A stretch of 64,000 nucleotides of DNA from Dechloromonas sp. H13 (lineage in GTDB: Bacteria; Pseudomonadota; Gammaproteobacteria; Burkholderiales; Rhodocyclaceae): assembly GCF_009469615.1 (NCBI RefSeq), contig NZ_SSXX01000004.1:124001-188000 (forward strand). The letters run 5' to 3'. A program made the translations under genes and the position numbers. Every line of letters starts with the position of its first letter. Position 1 is the stretch's first letter. Shown here one piece after another: positions 15,952 to 23,765 of the stretch. The notes beneath the pieces were generated by a model. It made no database searches. It saw only the letters and a list, made by a program, of their open reading frames with translations, and was not told where the DNA came from.

Positions 15952-17287
15952 GGGAGAGGAAGCGGGTGGCGTTGTCGAGGTCGCCCTGGGTGCGGCCGTC
16001 GTACAGCGCATTGACGAACTTGCGCCAGATCAGGTCGGGCTCGCCAATCTGGAAGCCGAAGCGGTGGCTGCCCTCGAACTGCGTGTCCTGCACGCAGCGC
16101 ACCTGCAGCAGCGACGTCTCCTGGCGGCCGAGCTGGATCACCGCCGTCAGCCAGGTGTCCGGCGTCACCGGTTGCCGGGTGGTGGCGCGGAAGCCGTAGC
16201 GCGAAACCTCGCTGACTTCCATGGCGACCGGCTTGCCGTCGTCGTTCGGCACGATCAGGCGTCCCGGGCACTTGACCGAGAAGCGCCGGTGCTGGCGCAC
16301 CTTGAGGTCGCTGCACGGCTGCGGCAGCGACGGCAGGACCTGCCGGTATTCCGGCAGGTCGTAGATCATGTGCAGCAGCCCCTTCTTGCGCTCGCTCAGG
16401 GTGGCGAAGACATCGGTCTTGCGGTTGAAGAAGTGGTCGATCAGTTCCGGCGTCATGACCGGGTCGTTGGTCGTGTAGAAGCGCCGGTTCGGCATCTCGA
16501 TGTTGGGCAGCTGCATGGCCACGAAATAGTGGTGCAGGTTGCGGCGCAGGGGGCGCCCGCCGTAGTGCTTGCGCAGGATTTCCGGCGCGTGGCGGAGATC
16601 GAGCGTGGCGCCGATCGCCGGCGCGCCGTTGACGAAGTCGTAGCTGTCGACCACCGTGCCCGAGAGGCGGCGGAAGAAGAGCAGCGATTCGTAGGTCTCG
16701 ATGTGCTTCGGGTTGACCGCGATGACCAGGTGCCGGGTGTCGAAGAAGGTCGTGCAGTACTCGTACATGAACTTCAGCAGCGGCAGCAGCACCATCCCGC
16801 CATGGCCCTGGAAGTCCGGGTGGATCGCCAGCGCCGAGGCCTCGGCGATGTTGCCGCGCCGGGCGCGCACGCTGGTCAGGTCGAAGATGCGCTGCAGCGG
16901 GAAGCCGATGGCGCTCTCGCGGATCAGCGAAAGCGTCCCGACGACCTTGCCGTCGTACTTGGCGCACAGCGTCGTGGTGGTCGGCAGCGCGTGGTAGATC
17001 GTCACCCGCATGCCCGACGGGTCGGGGTGCATGAAGCCGCGCTTGACGTAGGTGTCGTGCAGCAGGCGGAAACAGGCCTCCAGCTCGTCGCGGGTTTCGG
17101 CGATCTTCAGGGTCAGGCGCGGGCTGGGCGCCGGGTCGTATTCTGCGAAGTAGCGGAAGACGCGATAGCGTTTGCGCCGTGGCAGCAATGCAAGCGCCTC
17201 GCGCGCCGCCCGGTTGGTGATCGTTCTCAGGAACTTGATAGGCCGCATGGCGATGCCGGATTGTTGTCCTCTTTCTGCAATCATCAT
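15944..17287 (-). CDS. N-acyl amino acid synthase-like (FeeM/GNAT) acyltransferase fused to a PilZ domain
   Basis: A 447-residue protein with two modules. Residues about 55-255 resemble the FeeM-type N-acyltransferase fold (TLKIAETRDELEACFRLLHDTYVKRGFM, ALAIHPDFQGHGG). Residues about 328-425 resemble a PilZ c-di-GMP receptor: RQHRRFS (331-337) supplies the Arg motif, and the usual D/NxSxxG is present as EVSRYG (360-365) with Glu in the first position. It could be an acyltransferase gated by cyclic di-GMP (inference). ATG 17287 follows AAGGTGCT; ATG at residue 14 is an alternative start. The gene overlaps the following FAD-oxidase gene by 8 bp and is divergent from livK. Confidence 0.75.
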   Translation of the reverse strand: MMIAERGQQSGIAMRPIKFLRTITNRAAREALALLPRRKRYRVFRYFAEYDPAPSPRLTLKIAETRDELEACFRLLHDTYVKRGFMHPDPSGMRVTIYHALPTTTTLCAKYDGKVVGTLSLIRESAIGFPLQRIFDLTSVRARRGNIAEASALAIHPDFQGHGGMVLLPLLKFMYEYCTTFFDTRHLVIAVNPKHIETYESLLFFRRLSGTVVDSYDFVNGAPAIGATLDLRHAPEILRKHYGGRPLRRNLHHYFVAMQLPNIEMPNRRFYTTNDPVMTPELIDHFFNRKTDVFATLSERKKGLLHMIYDLPEYRQVLPSLPQPCSDLKVRQHRRFSVKCPGRLIVPNDDGKPVAMEVSEVSRYGFRATTRQPVTPDTWLTAVIQLGRQETSLLQVRCVQDTQFEGSHRFGFQIGEPDLIWRKFVNALYDGRTQGDLDNATRFLSRG

Positions 17288-17299
17288 AGCACCTTGTTA

Positions 17300-17328
17300 T
17301 TGACAGGACTCTGGTGCCTCCGGACAAT
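17300..17328 (+). promoter_or_regulatory. Sigma-70-type promoter of the second liv operon
   Basis: TTGACA (17300-17305) and GACAAT (17323-17328) are separated by 17 nt, giving a start near 17335 and a leader of about 40 nt before livK. It lies just outside the divergent acyltransferase gene start. Confidence 0.75.
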
Positions 17329-17374
17329 CGCCTGACAATCAGCCATTCCCCCCGACCCGTCAGGAGAAACCTCG

Positions 17375-18721
17375 ATGCAAGCCAAGCTTTCCGTTGTTGC
17401 CCTTTCCGTTGCCGCCGCCCTGGCCATGACCGCCTGCGGCAAGAAGGAGGAACCGAAGCCCGCCGCCGCCCCGGCCGCCCCGGCGCCGGCCGCCAAGCCG
17501 GTGATCGTCGTCAAGCTCGGCCACGTGGCGCCGATGACCGGCCCCCAGGCTCACCTCGGCAAAGACAATGAGAACGGCGCCCGCCTGGCGATCGAGGAAC
17601 TGAACGCGCAAGGCCTGGAAATCGGCGGCGCCAAGGTCAGTTTCGAACTGCTGGCCGAAGACGACCAGGCCGATCCCAAGCAGGGCTCGATCGTCGCCCA
17701 GAAGCTGGTCGACGCGAAGGTCCAGGGCGTCATCGGCCACCTGAATTCGGGCACCACCATCCCGGCTTCCAAGCTCTATTCCGACGCCGGCATCCCGCAG
17801 ATTTCCGGTTCGGCGACCAACCCGAAATACACGCAGCAGGGCTTCAAGACCGCCTTCCGCGTGATGGCCAACGACGTCCAGCAGGGCAAGGCGCTCGGCG
17901 AATTCGCCGCCAAGCAGGGCGCCAAGACCGTCGCCATCGTCGATGACCGCACGGCCTACGGCCAGGGCCTGGCCGACGAGTTCAGGAAGTCGGCCGAAGC
18001 CGCCGGCATCAAGGTCGTCGCCACCGAATACACCAACGACAAGGCCACCGACTTCAAGGCCATCCTGACCAAGATCAAGTCCACCAAGCCGGATCTCGTC
18101 TTCTACGGCGGCATGGATGCCCAGGGCGGCCCGATGGCCAAGCAGATGAAGGAACTCGGCATCAAGGCCAAGTTCCTTGGCGGCGACGGCGTGTGTACGC
18201 CCGAGTTCATGAAGCTGGGCGGCGAGGCGACCGAAGGCAACTACTGCTCGCTGCCGGGCATGCCGCTTGAAAAGCTGGCCAAGGGTCCGGAATTCAAGGA
18301 CAAGTTCAACAAGAAGTTTGGCGCCGAGATCCAGCTCTACGCCCCGTATGTCTACGACGCCGTGCTGGTGATGGCCGATTCGATGAAGCGTGCCGACTCG
18401 GTCGATCCCGCCAAGTACCTGCCGGAAGTCGGCAAGACCAAGTATGACGGGGTCACCGCGGTGATCGAGTTCGACGAGTTCGGCGACCTCAAGGGCGGCG
18501 CGATCTCCATGTACCAGTACAAGGGCGGCAAGCTCGAGTACGTCGAGACGCTCGGCGGCGGCGCCATGGGGGCCGTGAAGGAAGCGGCTGCCGAGGTCAA
18601 GGAGGCCGCCAAGGCGGTGGCCGGTGCGGCGGCAGCGGCCGGTTCCGATGCTGTCAAGAGCGGCGCCGAGGCGGTCAAGGGCGCCGCCGAGGCAACCAAG
18701 GCAGCGGTCGAGAAGAAGTAA
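17375..18721 (+). CDS. livK: Branched-chain amino acid ABC transporter binding lipoprotein with Ala/Lys-rich C-terminal tail
   Basis: A 448-residue Peripla_BP_6 protein. The signal sequence ends in a lipobox-like MTAC (Cys21), followed by a Pro/Ala linker (about 25-42), so it is probably membrane-anchored. The binding core starts at VKLGHVAPMTGPQA and ends near LEYVETLGGG. The last ~52 residues (397-448) are almost only Ala, Lys, Glu, Val and Gly (KEAAAEVKEAAKAVA and similar), a predicted amphipathic helix not usual in LivK. AGGAG precedes the ATG. It is the first gene of a complete livKHMGF operon, separated from livH by a stem-loop. Confidence 0.92.
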   Translation: MQAKLSVVALSVAAALAMTACGKKEEPKPAAAPAAPAPAAKPVIVVKLGHVAPMTGPQAHLGKDNENGARLAIEELNAQGLEIGGAKVSFELLAEDDQADPKQGSIVAQKLVDAKVQGVIGHLNSGTTIPASKLYSDAGIPQISGSATNPKYTQQGFKTAFRVMANDVQQGKALGEFAAKQGAKTVAIVDDRTAYGQGLADEFRKSAEAAGIKVVATEYTNDKATDFKAILTKIKSTKPDLVFYGGMDAQGGPMAKQMKELGIKAKFLGGDGVCTPEFMKLGGEATEGNYCSLPGMPLEKLAKGPEFKDKFNKKFGAEIQLYAPYVYDAVLVMADSMKRADSVDPAKYLPEVGKTKYDGVTAVIEFDEFGDLKGGAISMYQYKGGKLEYVETLGGGAMGAVKEAAAEVKEAAKAVAGAAAAAGSDAVKSGAEAVKGAAEATKAAVEKK

Positions 18722-18740
18722 AGCCGGCCCGACGCGAACG

Positions 18741-18764
18741 AAACGGCACCGCAAGGTGCCGTTT
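18741..18764 (+). terminator. Perfect stem-loop between livK and livH (attenuator or mRNA stabiliser)
   Basis: AAACGGCACC (18741-18750), loop GCAA, GGTGCCGTTT (18755-18764) form a perfect 10-bp stem. No long U-tract follows, so partial termination or 3'-end protection is more likely than full termination. It would allow more binding protein than permease to be made, as in other binding-protein operons (inference). Confidence 0.65.
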
Positions 18765-18772
18765 CCACATGT

Positions 18773-18782
18773 TGCGGTCGAC
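18773..18782 (+). repeat. Intergenic TGCGGTCGAC motif before livH
   Basis: The motif lies between the stem-loop and livH and ends 9 nt before the livH ATG, where a Shine-Dalgarno would be expected. It is non-coding. Confidence 0.55.
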
Positions 18783-18791
18783 CTTCCCAAA

Positions 18792-19715
18792 ATGGATATT
18801 TTCCTCCAGCAGATCATCAACGGCCTCGTCCAGGGCAGCATCTACGCGCTGGTCGCGCTGGGCTATACGATGGTGTACGGCATCATGGGCCTGATCAACT
18901 TCGCGCACGGCGAGGTGGTGATGATCGGCACGCTGGTCGCCATTTCGGTCGCCGGCACCCTTATCAAGGCCGGCGTCCCGGTGGCGCTGGCCGGCGTCAA
19001 CGGGCTGGCGGCGGCGGTTCTGGTCTGCATGGCGCTCGGCTGGGGGCTGGAGCGCATCGCCTACCGGCCGCTGCGCAACGCGCCGCGCCTGACGCCGCTG
19101 ATCACGGCGATCGGCATGTCGATCGTCCTTCAGAACGTGGCGATGATCGTCTGGGGGCGCAACTACCTGACCTTCCCGCACCTGTTGCCGAAGGTCAATT
19201 TCGAGTTCGCCGGCGCCCATTTCACGGCCATCCAGGTGATGATCGTCGGTGTTTCGGGGCTGACCATGGCCGGCCTCGTTTTCCTCGTCTATCGCACCAG
19301 GCTCGGCATGGCGATGCGGGCGACGGCACAGAATCCGCAGGTGGCGAGCCTGATGGGCGTGAACAGCAACCGCGTCATTTCCGCCGCCTTCGTCATCGGC
19401 TCGGCGCTCGGCGCGCTGGCCGGCGTCATGGTCGGCACCTATTACGAAATCGCCCATTACCAGATGGGCTTCATGCTCGGCCTCAAGGCATTCACGGCGG
19501 CCGTCCTCGGCGGCATCGGCAACCTCGCCGGGGCGATGGCCGGCGGCATCCTGCTCGGCATCATCGAGGCGCTCGGGGCGGGCTACATCGGCGACCTGAC
19601 CGGCGGTTTCTTCGGCAGCCACTACCAGGACATATTCGCCTTCATCGTGCTCATCGTCGTGCTGATGTTCAAGCCGTCCGGCCTCTTCGGCGAGAAGACC
19701 GGAGACCGGGCATGA
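18792..19715 (+). CDS. livH: Branched-chain amino acid ABC transporter permease LivH
   Basis: A 307-residue inner-membrane permease with about eight hydrophobic segments. The opening MDIFLQQIINGLVQGSIYALVALGYTMVYG and the later GMAMRATAQNPQVASLMGVN loop are classic LivH. ATG 18792 is chosen from homology to the family N-terminus; the bases before it (CCTTCCCAAA) offer no Shine-Dalgarno, and the TGCGGTCGAC motif lies there instead. It overlaps livM by 4 bp (ATGA). It forms the translocation channel with LivM and is driven by LivG/LivF. Confidence 0.95.
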   Translation: MDIFLQQIINGLVQGSIYALVALGYTMVYGIMGLINFAHGEVVMIGTLVAISVAGTLIKAGVPVALAGVNGLAAAVLVCMALGWGLERIAYRPLRNAPRLTPLITAIGMSIVLQNVAMIVWGRNYLTFPHLLPKVNFEFAGAHFTAIQVMIVGVSGLTMAGLVFLVYRTRLGMAMRATAQNPQVASLMGVNSNRVISAAFVIGSALGALAGVMVGTYYEIAHYQMGFMLGLKAFTAAVLGGIGNLAGAMAGGILLGIIEALGAGYIGDLTGGFFGSHYQDIFAFIVLIVVLMFKPSGLFGEKTGDRA

Positions 19716-20782
19716 GCAAGTGGTTCGACCCGCGTTCCACCTTCGGCATGCTGCTGATCGCCGCCGTGCTGATCGCGCTGCCCTTCGTCGCCGCGCTGGG
19801 CGGCCAGGCCTGGGTGCGCATCGTCAATTTCGCCATCCTCTACATCTTCCTGGCGCTCGGCCTCAACATCGTCGTTGGCTATGCCGGCCTGCTCGATCTC
19901 GGCTACGTCGCCTTCTATGCCGTCGGCGCCTATACCTACGCCCTGCTCGCCAGCCCGCATTTCGGGTTGCACTGGCCGTTCTGGGTCATCCTGCCGCTCG
20001 GCGCGGCGCTCGCCTGCGTCTTCGGCGTCCTGCTCGGCTCGCCGACGCTCAAGCTGCGCGGCGACTACCTGGCCATCGTCACCCTCGGCTTCGGCGAGAT
20101 CGTGCGCATCTTCATGAACAACCTCAATGCGCCGATCAACATCACCAACGGGCCGCAGGGCATCACCCTGATCGATCCGGTGGCGATCGGCGATCTCAGG
20201 TTTTCCGGTACCTCGCAGATATTGGGCATTTCGCTGAGTGGACCGCAGAAGTACTACTTCCTGCTGCTGGCGCTGGCCATTCTCGTCATCGTCATCAACC
20301 AGCGCCTGCAGAATTCGCGCATCGGCCGCGCCTGGCAGGCGATCCGCGAGGACGAGATCGCCGCCAAGGCGGTCGGCATCAACACGCGCAACCTCAAGCT
20401 GCTCGCCTTCGCCATGGGCGCCAGCTTCGGTGGCGTCGCCGGCGGCGTCTTCTCGGCGATGCAGGGCTTCGTCTCGCCGGAGAGCTTCTCGCTGATCGAG
20501 TCGATCATGATCCTGGCGATGGTCGTCCTCGGCGGCATGGGCCACATTCCCGGCGTCATCCTCGGCGCCGTGCTGCTGACCGTCCTGCCGGAGGTGCTGC
20601 GCTACGGCGTCGGGCCGCTGCAGATGGCGCTGTTCGGCAAGATGCTGATCGACCCGGAGAGCCTGCGCATGCTGATCTTCGGCCTCGCGCTGGTGCTCGT
20701 CATGCGCTTCAAGCCGGCCGGCCTGTGGCCGTCGCCGGAGCGCAAGCGCGAGTTGAGCGAGAAGCGGACGGGGGCAGCCTGA
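19712..20782 (+). CDS. livM: Branched-chain amino acid ABC transporter permease LivM
   Basis: A 356-residue membrane permease, the heterodimer partner of LivH. Visible family motifs are GLNIVVGYAGLLDLGYVAFYAVGAY, the SPTLKLRGDYLAIVTLGFGEI segment, and the ATPase-docking loop GRAWQAIREDEIAAKAVGIN. The N-terminus is short, without the extra helices of the E. coli protein, which is normal in betaproteobacteria. It overlaps livH (ATGA) and livG (TGATG), so the operon is tightly translationally coupled. Confidence 0.95.
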   Translation: MSKWFDPRSTFGMLLIAAVLIALPFVAALGGQAWVRIVNFAILYIFLALGLNIVVGYAGLLDLGYVAFYAVGAYTYALLASPHFGLHWPFWVILPLGAALACVFGVLLGSPTLKLRGDYLAIVTLGFGEIVRIFMNNLNAPINITNGPQGITLIDPVAIGDLRFSGTSQILGISLSGPQKYYFLLLALAILVIVINQRLQNSRIGRAWQAIREDEIAAKAVGINTRNLKLLAFAMGASFGGVAGGVFSAMQGFVSPESFSLIESIMILAMVVLGGMGHIPGVILGAVLLTVLPEVLRYGVGPLQMALFGKMLIDPESLRMLIFGLALVLVMRFKPAGLWPSPERKRELSEKRTGAA

Positions 20783-21540
20783 TGACCGTGCTGCTCGAAG
20801 CGAAGGCGGTCGCCAAGCATTTCGGCGGCGTCAAGGCGCTGCGCGACGTCTCGCTGACCATCCGCCAGGGCGAGATCTACGGCCTGATCGGCCCCAACGG
20901 CGCCGGCAAGACGACCTTCTTCAACTGCATGACCGGCCTCTACATTCCGGACGGCGGCGGCTTCGACTTCGCCGGCGCGCCGCTGGTCGCCGATGCGCCG
21001 CACAAGGCGGCCGAGCGCGGCATCGCCCGCACCTTCCAGAACATCCGCCTGTTCGCCAACATGACGGCGCTCGAGAACGTCATGGTCGGCCGCCACGTGC
21101 GGACCGCCGCCGGGGTGCTCGGGGCGATCTTCCAGAACCGGGCGACGCGCGCCGAAGAGGCGGCCATTCGCCAGCGCGCCGAGGACCTGCTGCACTACGT
21201 CCGCATCGAGGACCGCGCCGACGACCTGGCCAAGAACCTGTCCTATGGCGACCAGCGCCGCCTGGAAATCGCCCGCGCGCTGGCCACCGAGCCGCGCCTG
21301 CTGTGCCTGGACGAGCCGGCGGCCGGCATGAACGCCACCGAGACCGAGGAACTGCGCGACCTGATCGACGGCATCCGCCGCGACGGGACGACCATTCTGC
21401 TCATCGAGCACGACGTCAAGCTGGTCATGGGCCTGTGCGACCGCGTCGCCGTGCTCGACTACGGCGCGATGATCATCGAGGACGTGCCGGCGGTGGTGCA
21501 GAAGGATCAACGCGTGATCGAGGCGTACCTGGGTGCTTGA
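20782..21540 (+). CDS. livG: Branched-chain amino acid ABC transporter ATPase LivG
   Basis: A 252-residue cytoplasmic ATPase. Walker A is GPNGAGKTTFFN, the LivG-type segment GIARTFQNIRLFANMTALENV follows, the signature is LSYGDQRRLEIARAL (YG variant usual in LivG), and Walker B is LLCLDEPAAGMN. The start ATG shares bases with the livM stop (TGATG). A longer reading from 19720 is only an alternative frame through livM. It forms a heterodimer with LivF. Confidence 0.95.
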   Translation: MTVLLEAKAVAKHFGGVKALRDVSLTIRQGEIYGLIGPNGAGKTTFFNCMTGLYIPDGGGFDFAGAPLVADAPHKAAERGIARTFQNIRLFANMTALENVMVGRHVRTAAGVLGAIFQNRATRAEEAAIRQRAEDLLHYVRIEDRADDLAKNLSYGDQRRLEIARALATEPRLLCLDEPAAGMNATETEELRDLIDGIRRDGTTILLIEHDVKLVMGLCDRVAVLDYGAMIIEDVPAVVQKDQRVIEAYLGA

Positions 21541-22237
21541 GGTTACCGGACTCCGCGTCGCCTACGGCGGCATCCAGGCGGTGCGCAGCATCACCTTCCA
21601 CGTCAACGAGGGCGAGATGGTGGCGCTGATCGGCGCCAACGGCGCCGGCAAGACCAGCACGCTGAAGGCCATCGCCCGCGTCCTCGATGCGGCGGGCGGC
21701 GACGTCCATTTCTGCGGCGAGAAGATCACCCGCATCGCGCCGCACGACGTCATCCGCCAGGGCATCGCGCTGGTGCCGGAAGGGCGCGGCGTCTTCCCGC
21801 GCCTGACCGTCGCCGAGAATCTGGCGATGGGCGCCTTCGTGCGCAACGATGCGGTCGACATCGAAAAGGACCTGAAAATGGTCTTTGGCTACTTCCCGCG
21901 TCTCAAGGAGCGCGAGGCGCAACTGGCCGGCACCCTGTCCGGTGGCGAACAGCAGATGCTGGCGATCGGCCGCGCGCTGATGAGCCGGCCGCGCATGCTG
22001 CTGCTCGACGAACCGTCGATGGGCCTGGCGCCGATCATGGTGCAGAAGATCTTCGAGGTGATCCGCGCCGTCGCCGCCCAGGGCATGACCATCCTGCTCA
22101 TCGAGCAGAACGCCAAGCTGGCGCTCGAAACCAGCCAGCGCGGCTACGTCATGGAGAGCGGCGAGATCACGCTGCACGGCGCCGCCGGCGATCTGCTCAA
22201 CGATCCCAAGGTGCGCGCCGCCTATCTCGGCGAGTGA
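21533..22237 (+). CDS. livF: Branched-chain amino acid ABC transporter ATPase LivF
   Basis: A 234-residue ATPase starting with GTG inside the livG end (8-bp overlap). Walker A is GANGAGKTST, the family motif LVPEGRGVFPRLTVAENL is present, the signature is LSGGEQQML, and Walker B is MLLLDEPSMGLAP. It completes the livKHMGF importer for Leu/Ile/Val or related amino acids. Internal copy of the TGCGGTCGAC motif at 21850-21859, the only copy not preceded by a pyrimidine. Confidence 0.95.
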   Translation: MLEVTGLRVAYGGIQAVRSITFHVNEGEMVALIGANGAGKTSTLKAIARVLDAAGGDVHFCGEKITRIAPHDVIRQGIALVPEGRGVFPRLTVAENLAMGAFVRNDAVDIEKDLKMVFGYFPRLKEREAQLAGTLSGGEQQMLAIGRALMSRPRMLLLDEPSMGLAPIMVQKIFEVIRAVAAQGMTILLIEQNAKLALETSQRGYVMESGEITLHGAAGDLLNDPKVRAAYLGE

Positions 22238-22327
22238 GCCGTCCGCGCTTTTTTCAGCTGCATCAAACCCGTCGGCGCCGCCGCGCGCGACAATGACCGT
22301 CCGTTGTTCCCGACCCTGCGAGAAGCC

Positions 22328-22960
22328 ATGAAAATCCGCCATTCCATCGTCGCCCTGCTGGCCGCCGCGTTCGCCTGCGGACTGCAGGCCCAGGGCAGCA
22401 AGCCGGCCGACACCACGCCGAAGATCGCCGCCGGCCTGCTGATGAAGCAGGGCGACAAGCTCGTCTTCGCGCCCTGTCGCGACCGCAGCTATGCCTTGGT
22501 CGACGACATTTCGCCCGAGCGGGCGGTGACCAAGGCGCTCGACGGCATTGGCCTGGCGGCCGGCAGGAAGCTCTACGTCGAGCTGATGGCGGTGGTCGAC
22601 GGCGGCATGGTCCGCGCTTCCGGACTCAACCTGGCGCGCGCCGAAGGGCGCTGCCAGCAGCCGGGCGGCAACGAGGAATCGTGGCGGGCCAGCGGCAACG
22701 AGCCAAGCTGGCTGCTGGCGATCGGGCCGGAAGTGGTGGTCCTCAAGCGGCTGGGCAAGGCCGACGTCAATGTGCCCGGTGGGGCGGCCACCCGCGACGG
22801 CGGGGTCGTTCGCTTCGAGGCGCGGACGGATGCGGCGCGGCTCAGGGCGCGCTTCGAACCCAAGGTCTGTCTCGACACGATGGCCGACGCGGTGTTCGGC
22901 TGGACGGCGACGGTCGAGTTCAACGGCGAGGCGCTCAAGGGCTGCGCCTGGCAGCGCTAG
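22328..22960 (+). CDS. Exported COG3650-like protein
   Basis: A 210-residue protein with a signal peptide (residues 1-22, ending LQAQG). The C-terminal ~90 residues carry the pattern WRASGNEPSW, then CLDTMADAVFGWTATVEFNGEALKGCAW, which resembles the uncharacterised COG3650 envelope domain (GNEPxW ... CxDxMSD ... L.GCA). ATG 22328 is preferred over an upstream TTG because it begins the signal peptide and follows GCGAGAAG. The stop codon TAG lies inside the left terminal repeat of the adjacent MITE-like element, so the native C-terminus may have been altered by insertion (inference). Confidence 0.75.
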   Translation: MKIRHSIVALLAAAFACGLQAQGSKPADTTPKIAAGLLMKQGDKLVFAPCRDRSYALVDDISPERAVTKALDGIGLAAGRKLYVELMAVVDGGMVRASGLNLARAEGRCQQPGGNEESWRASGNEPSWLLAIGPEVVVLKRLGKADVNVPGGAATRDGGVVRFEARTDAARLRARFEPKVCLDTMADAVFGWTATVEFNGEALKGCAWQR

Positions 22961-23227
22961 GGCGTGTTCACAGTAAGCGACGGGCTGCGCAAGGGGCTGG
23001 CGGGGAGGCAGTGTAAGGCGCCGGTCGCGCGGTGCAGTGATCTGCACAAGCGAACGGCAACGCGGCAATACGCCCCGCCAGCCCCTTGCCCTTCGGGTTT
23101 GCCGGGACGGGCGGTCGCCGGCGTCGCTCGGCTTGGGAATGCAACGACCATTCCCCGCGCCTCGCGCCTTGGCGCCCCTCCCGTCCCGGCAAACGCAGTC
23201 CCGCCGGTTACTGTGAACACGCCCTAG
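22957..23227. mobile_element. 271-bp MITE-like element with perfect 20-bp terminal inverted repeats
   Basis: The ends CTAGGGCGTGTTCACAGTAA (22957-22976) and its exact complement (23208-23227) are perfect 20-bp inverted repeats. Inside are two further perfect palindromes: 22990-23005 with 23073-23088 (16 bp), and 23098-23111 with 23180-23193 (14 bp). There is no coding capacity for a transposase, so it would need help in trans. CTAG at both ends may be a 4-bp target duplication or part of the repeat. The flanking convergent genes both stop within the terminal repeats. Confidence 0.85.
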
Positions 23228-23754
23228 CCGCCCAGCGCGTCGATGAGGGCGAACAGCCGGCGGTAGAAGTCGGGGTCGGCGATGGTTTCCTCGCCGACTT
23301 TGACCAGCACATCCTTGTCGCCCCCCCACGGCAGGTTGATCGAGCCGAAGCCGGCGACGCTGACGCCGGCGCTGGTGCCGCGTGACTTCAGCTCGTAGCG
23401 CGTCTGCAGGGCATTGGCGTACAGCCCGGCGCCGACGTTGCTGGGCAGGCAGACCAGCGTGATGTTGAGCTTCATCACGTAATCCGCCTGCGGCTGGAAG
23501 AGCTTTTCGCCGCGGATGGTCTGCGGCTTCGAATCATCGACCTGGTAACCCTGGCTGAGCAGCGCCCGGCGACCGAGTTCGCAGGCGGCCTCGGGTTCCT
23601 TCGTGCTCCAGTAGCGGAACGGCGAATCGGCGTTGAAGGTCTCGGCGGTGTAGGCGGCCGGCGGCGGCGACGCGCAGGCGCCGAGCAACAGCCCGCCCAG
23701 CGCGAGCAGGGCGGGGCGCCATGCGGGGGTGACGAGGGAACGGCGGCGCGGCAT
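23224..23754 (-). CDS. DUF2242-like lipoprotein
   Basis: A 176-residue envelope lipoprotein. The signal ends LLLGACAS (lipobox cysteine), and the mature part contains YTAETFNADSPFRYWSTKEPEAACELGRRALLSQGY, characteristic of an uncharacterised betaproteobacterial lipoprotein family (DUF2242 type, from memory). ATG 23754 lies 11 bp after the stop of the upstream reductase gene; no strong Shine-Dalgarno is seen. Its TAG stop is supplied by the right terminal repeat of the MITE-like element. Confidence 0.75.
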   Translation of the reverse strand: MPRRRSLVTPAWRPALLALGGLLLGACASPPPAAYTAETFNADSPFRYWSTKEPEAACELGRRALLSQGYQVDDSKPQTIRGEKLFQPQADYVMKLNITLVCLPSNVGAGLYANALQTRYELKSRGTSAGVSVAGFGSINLPWGGDKDVLVKVGEETIADPDFYRRLFALIDALGG

Positions 23755-23765
23755 GCGGTGCGGAA

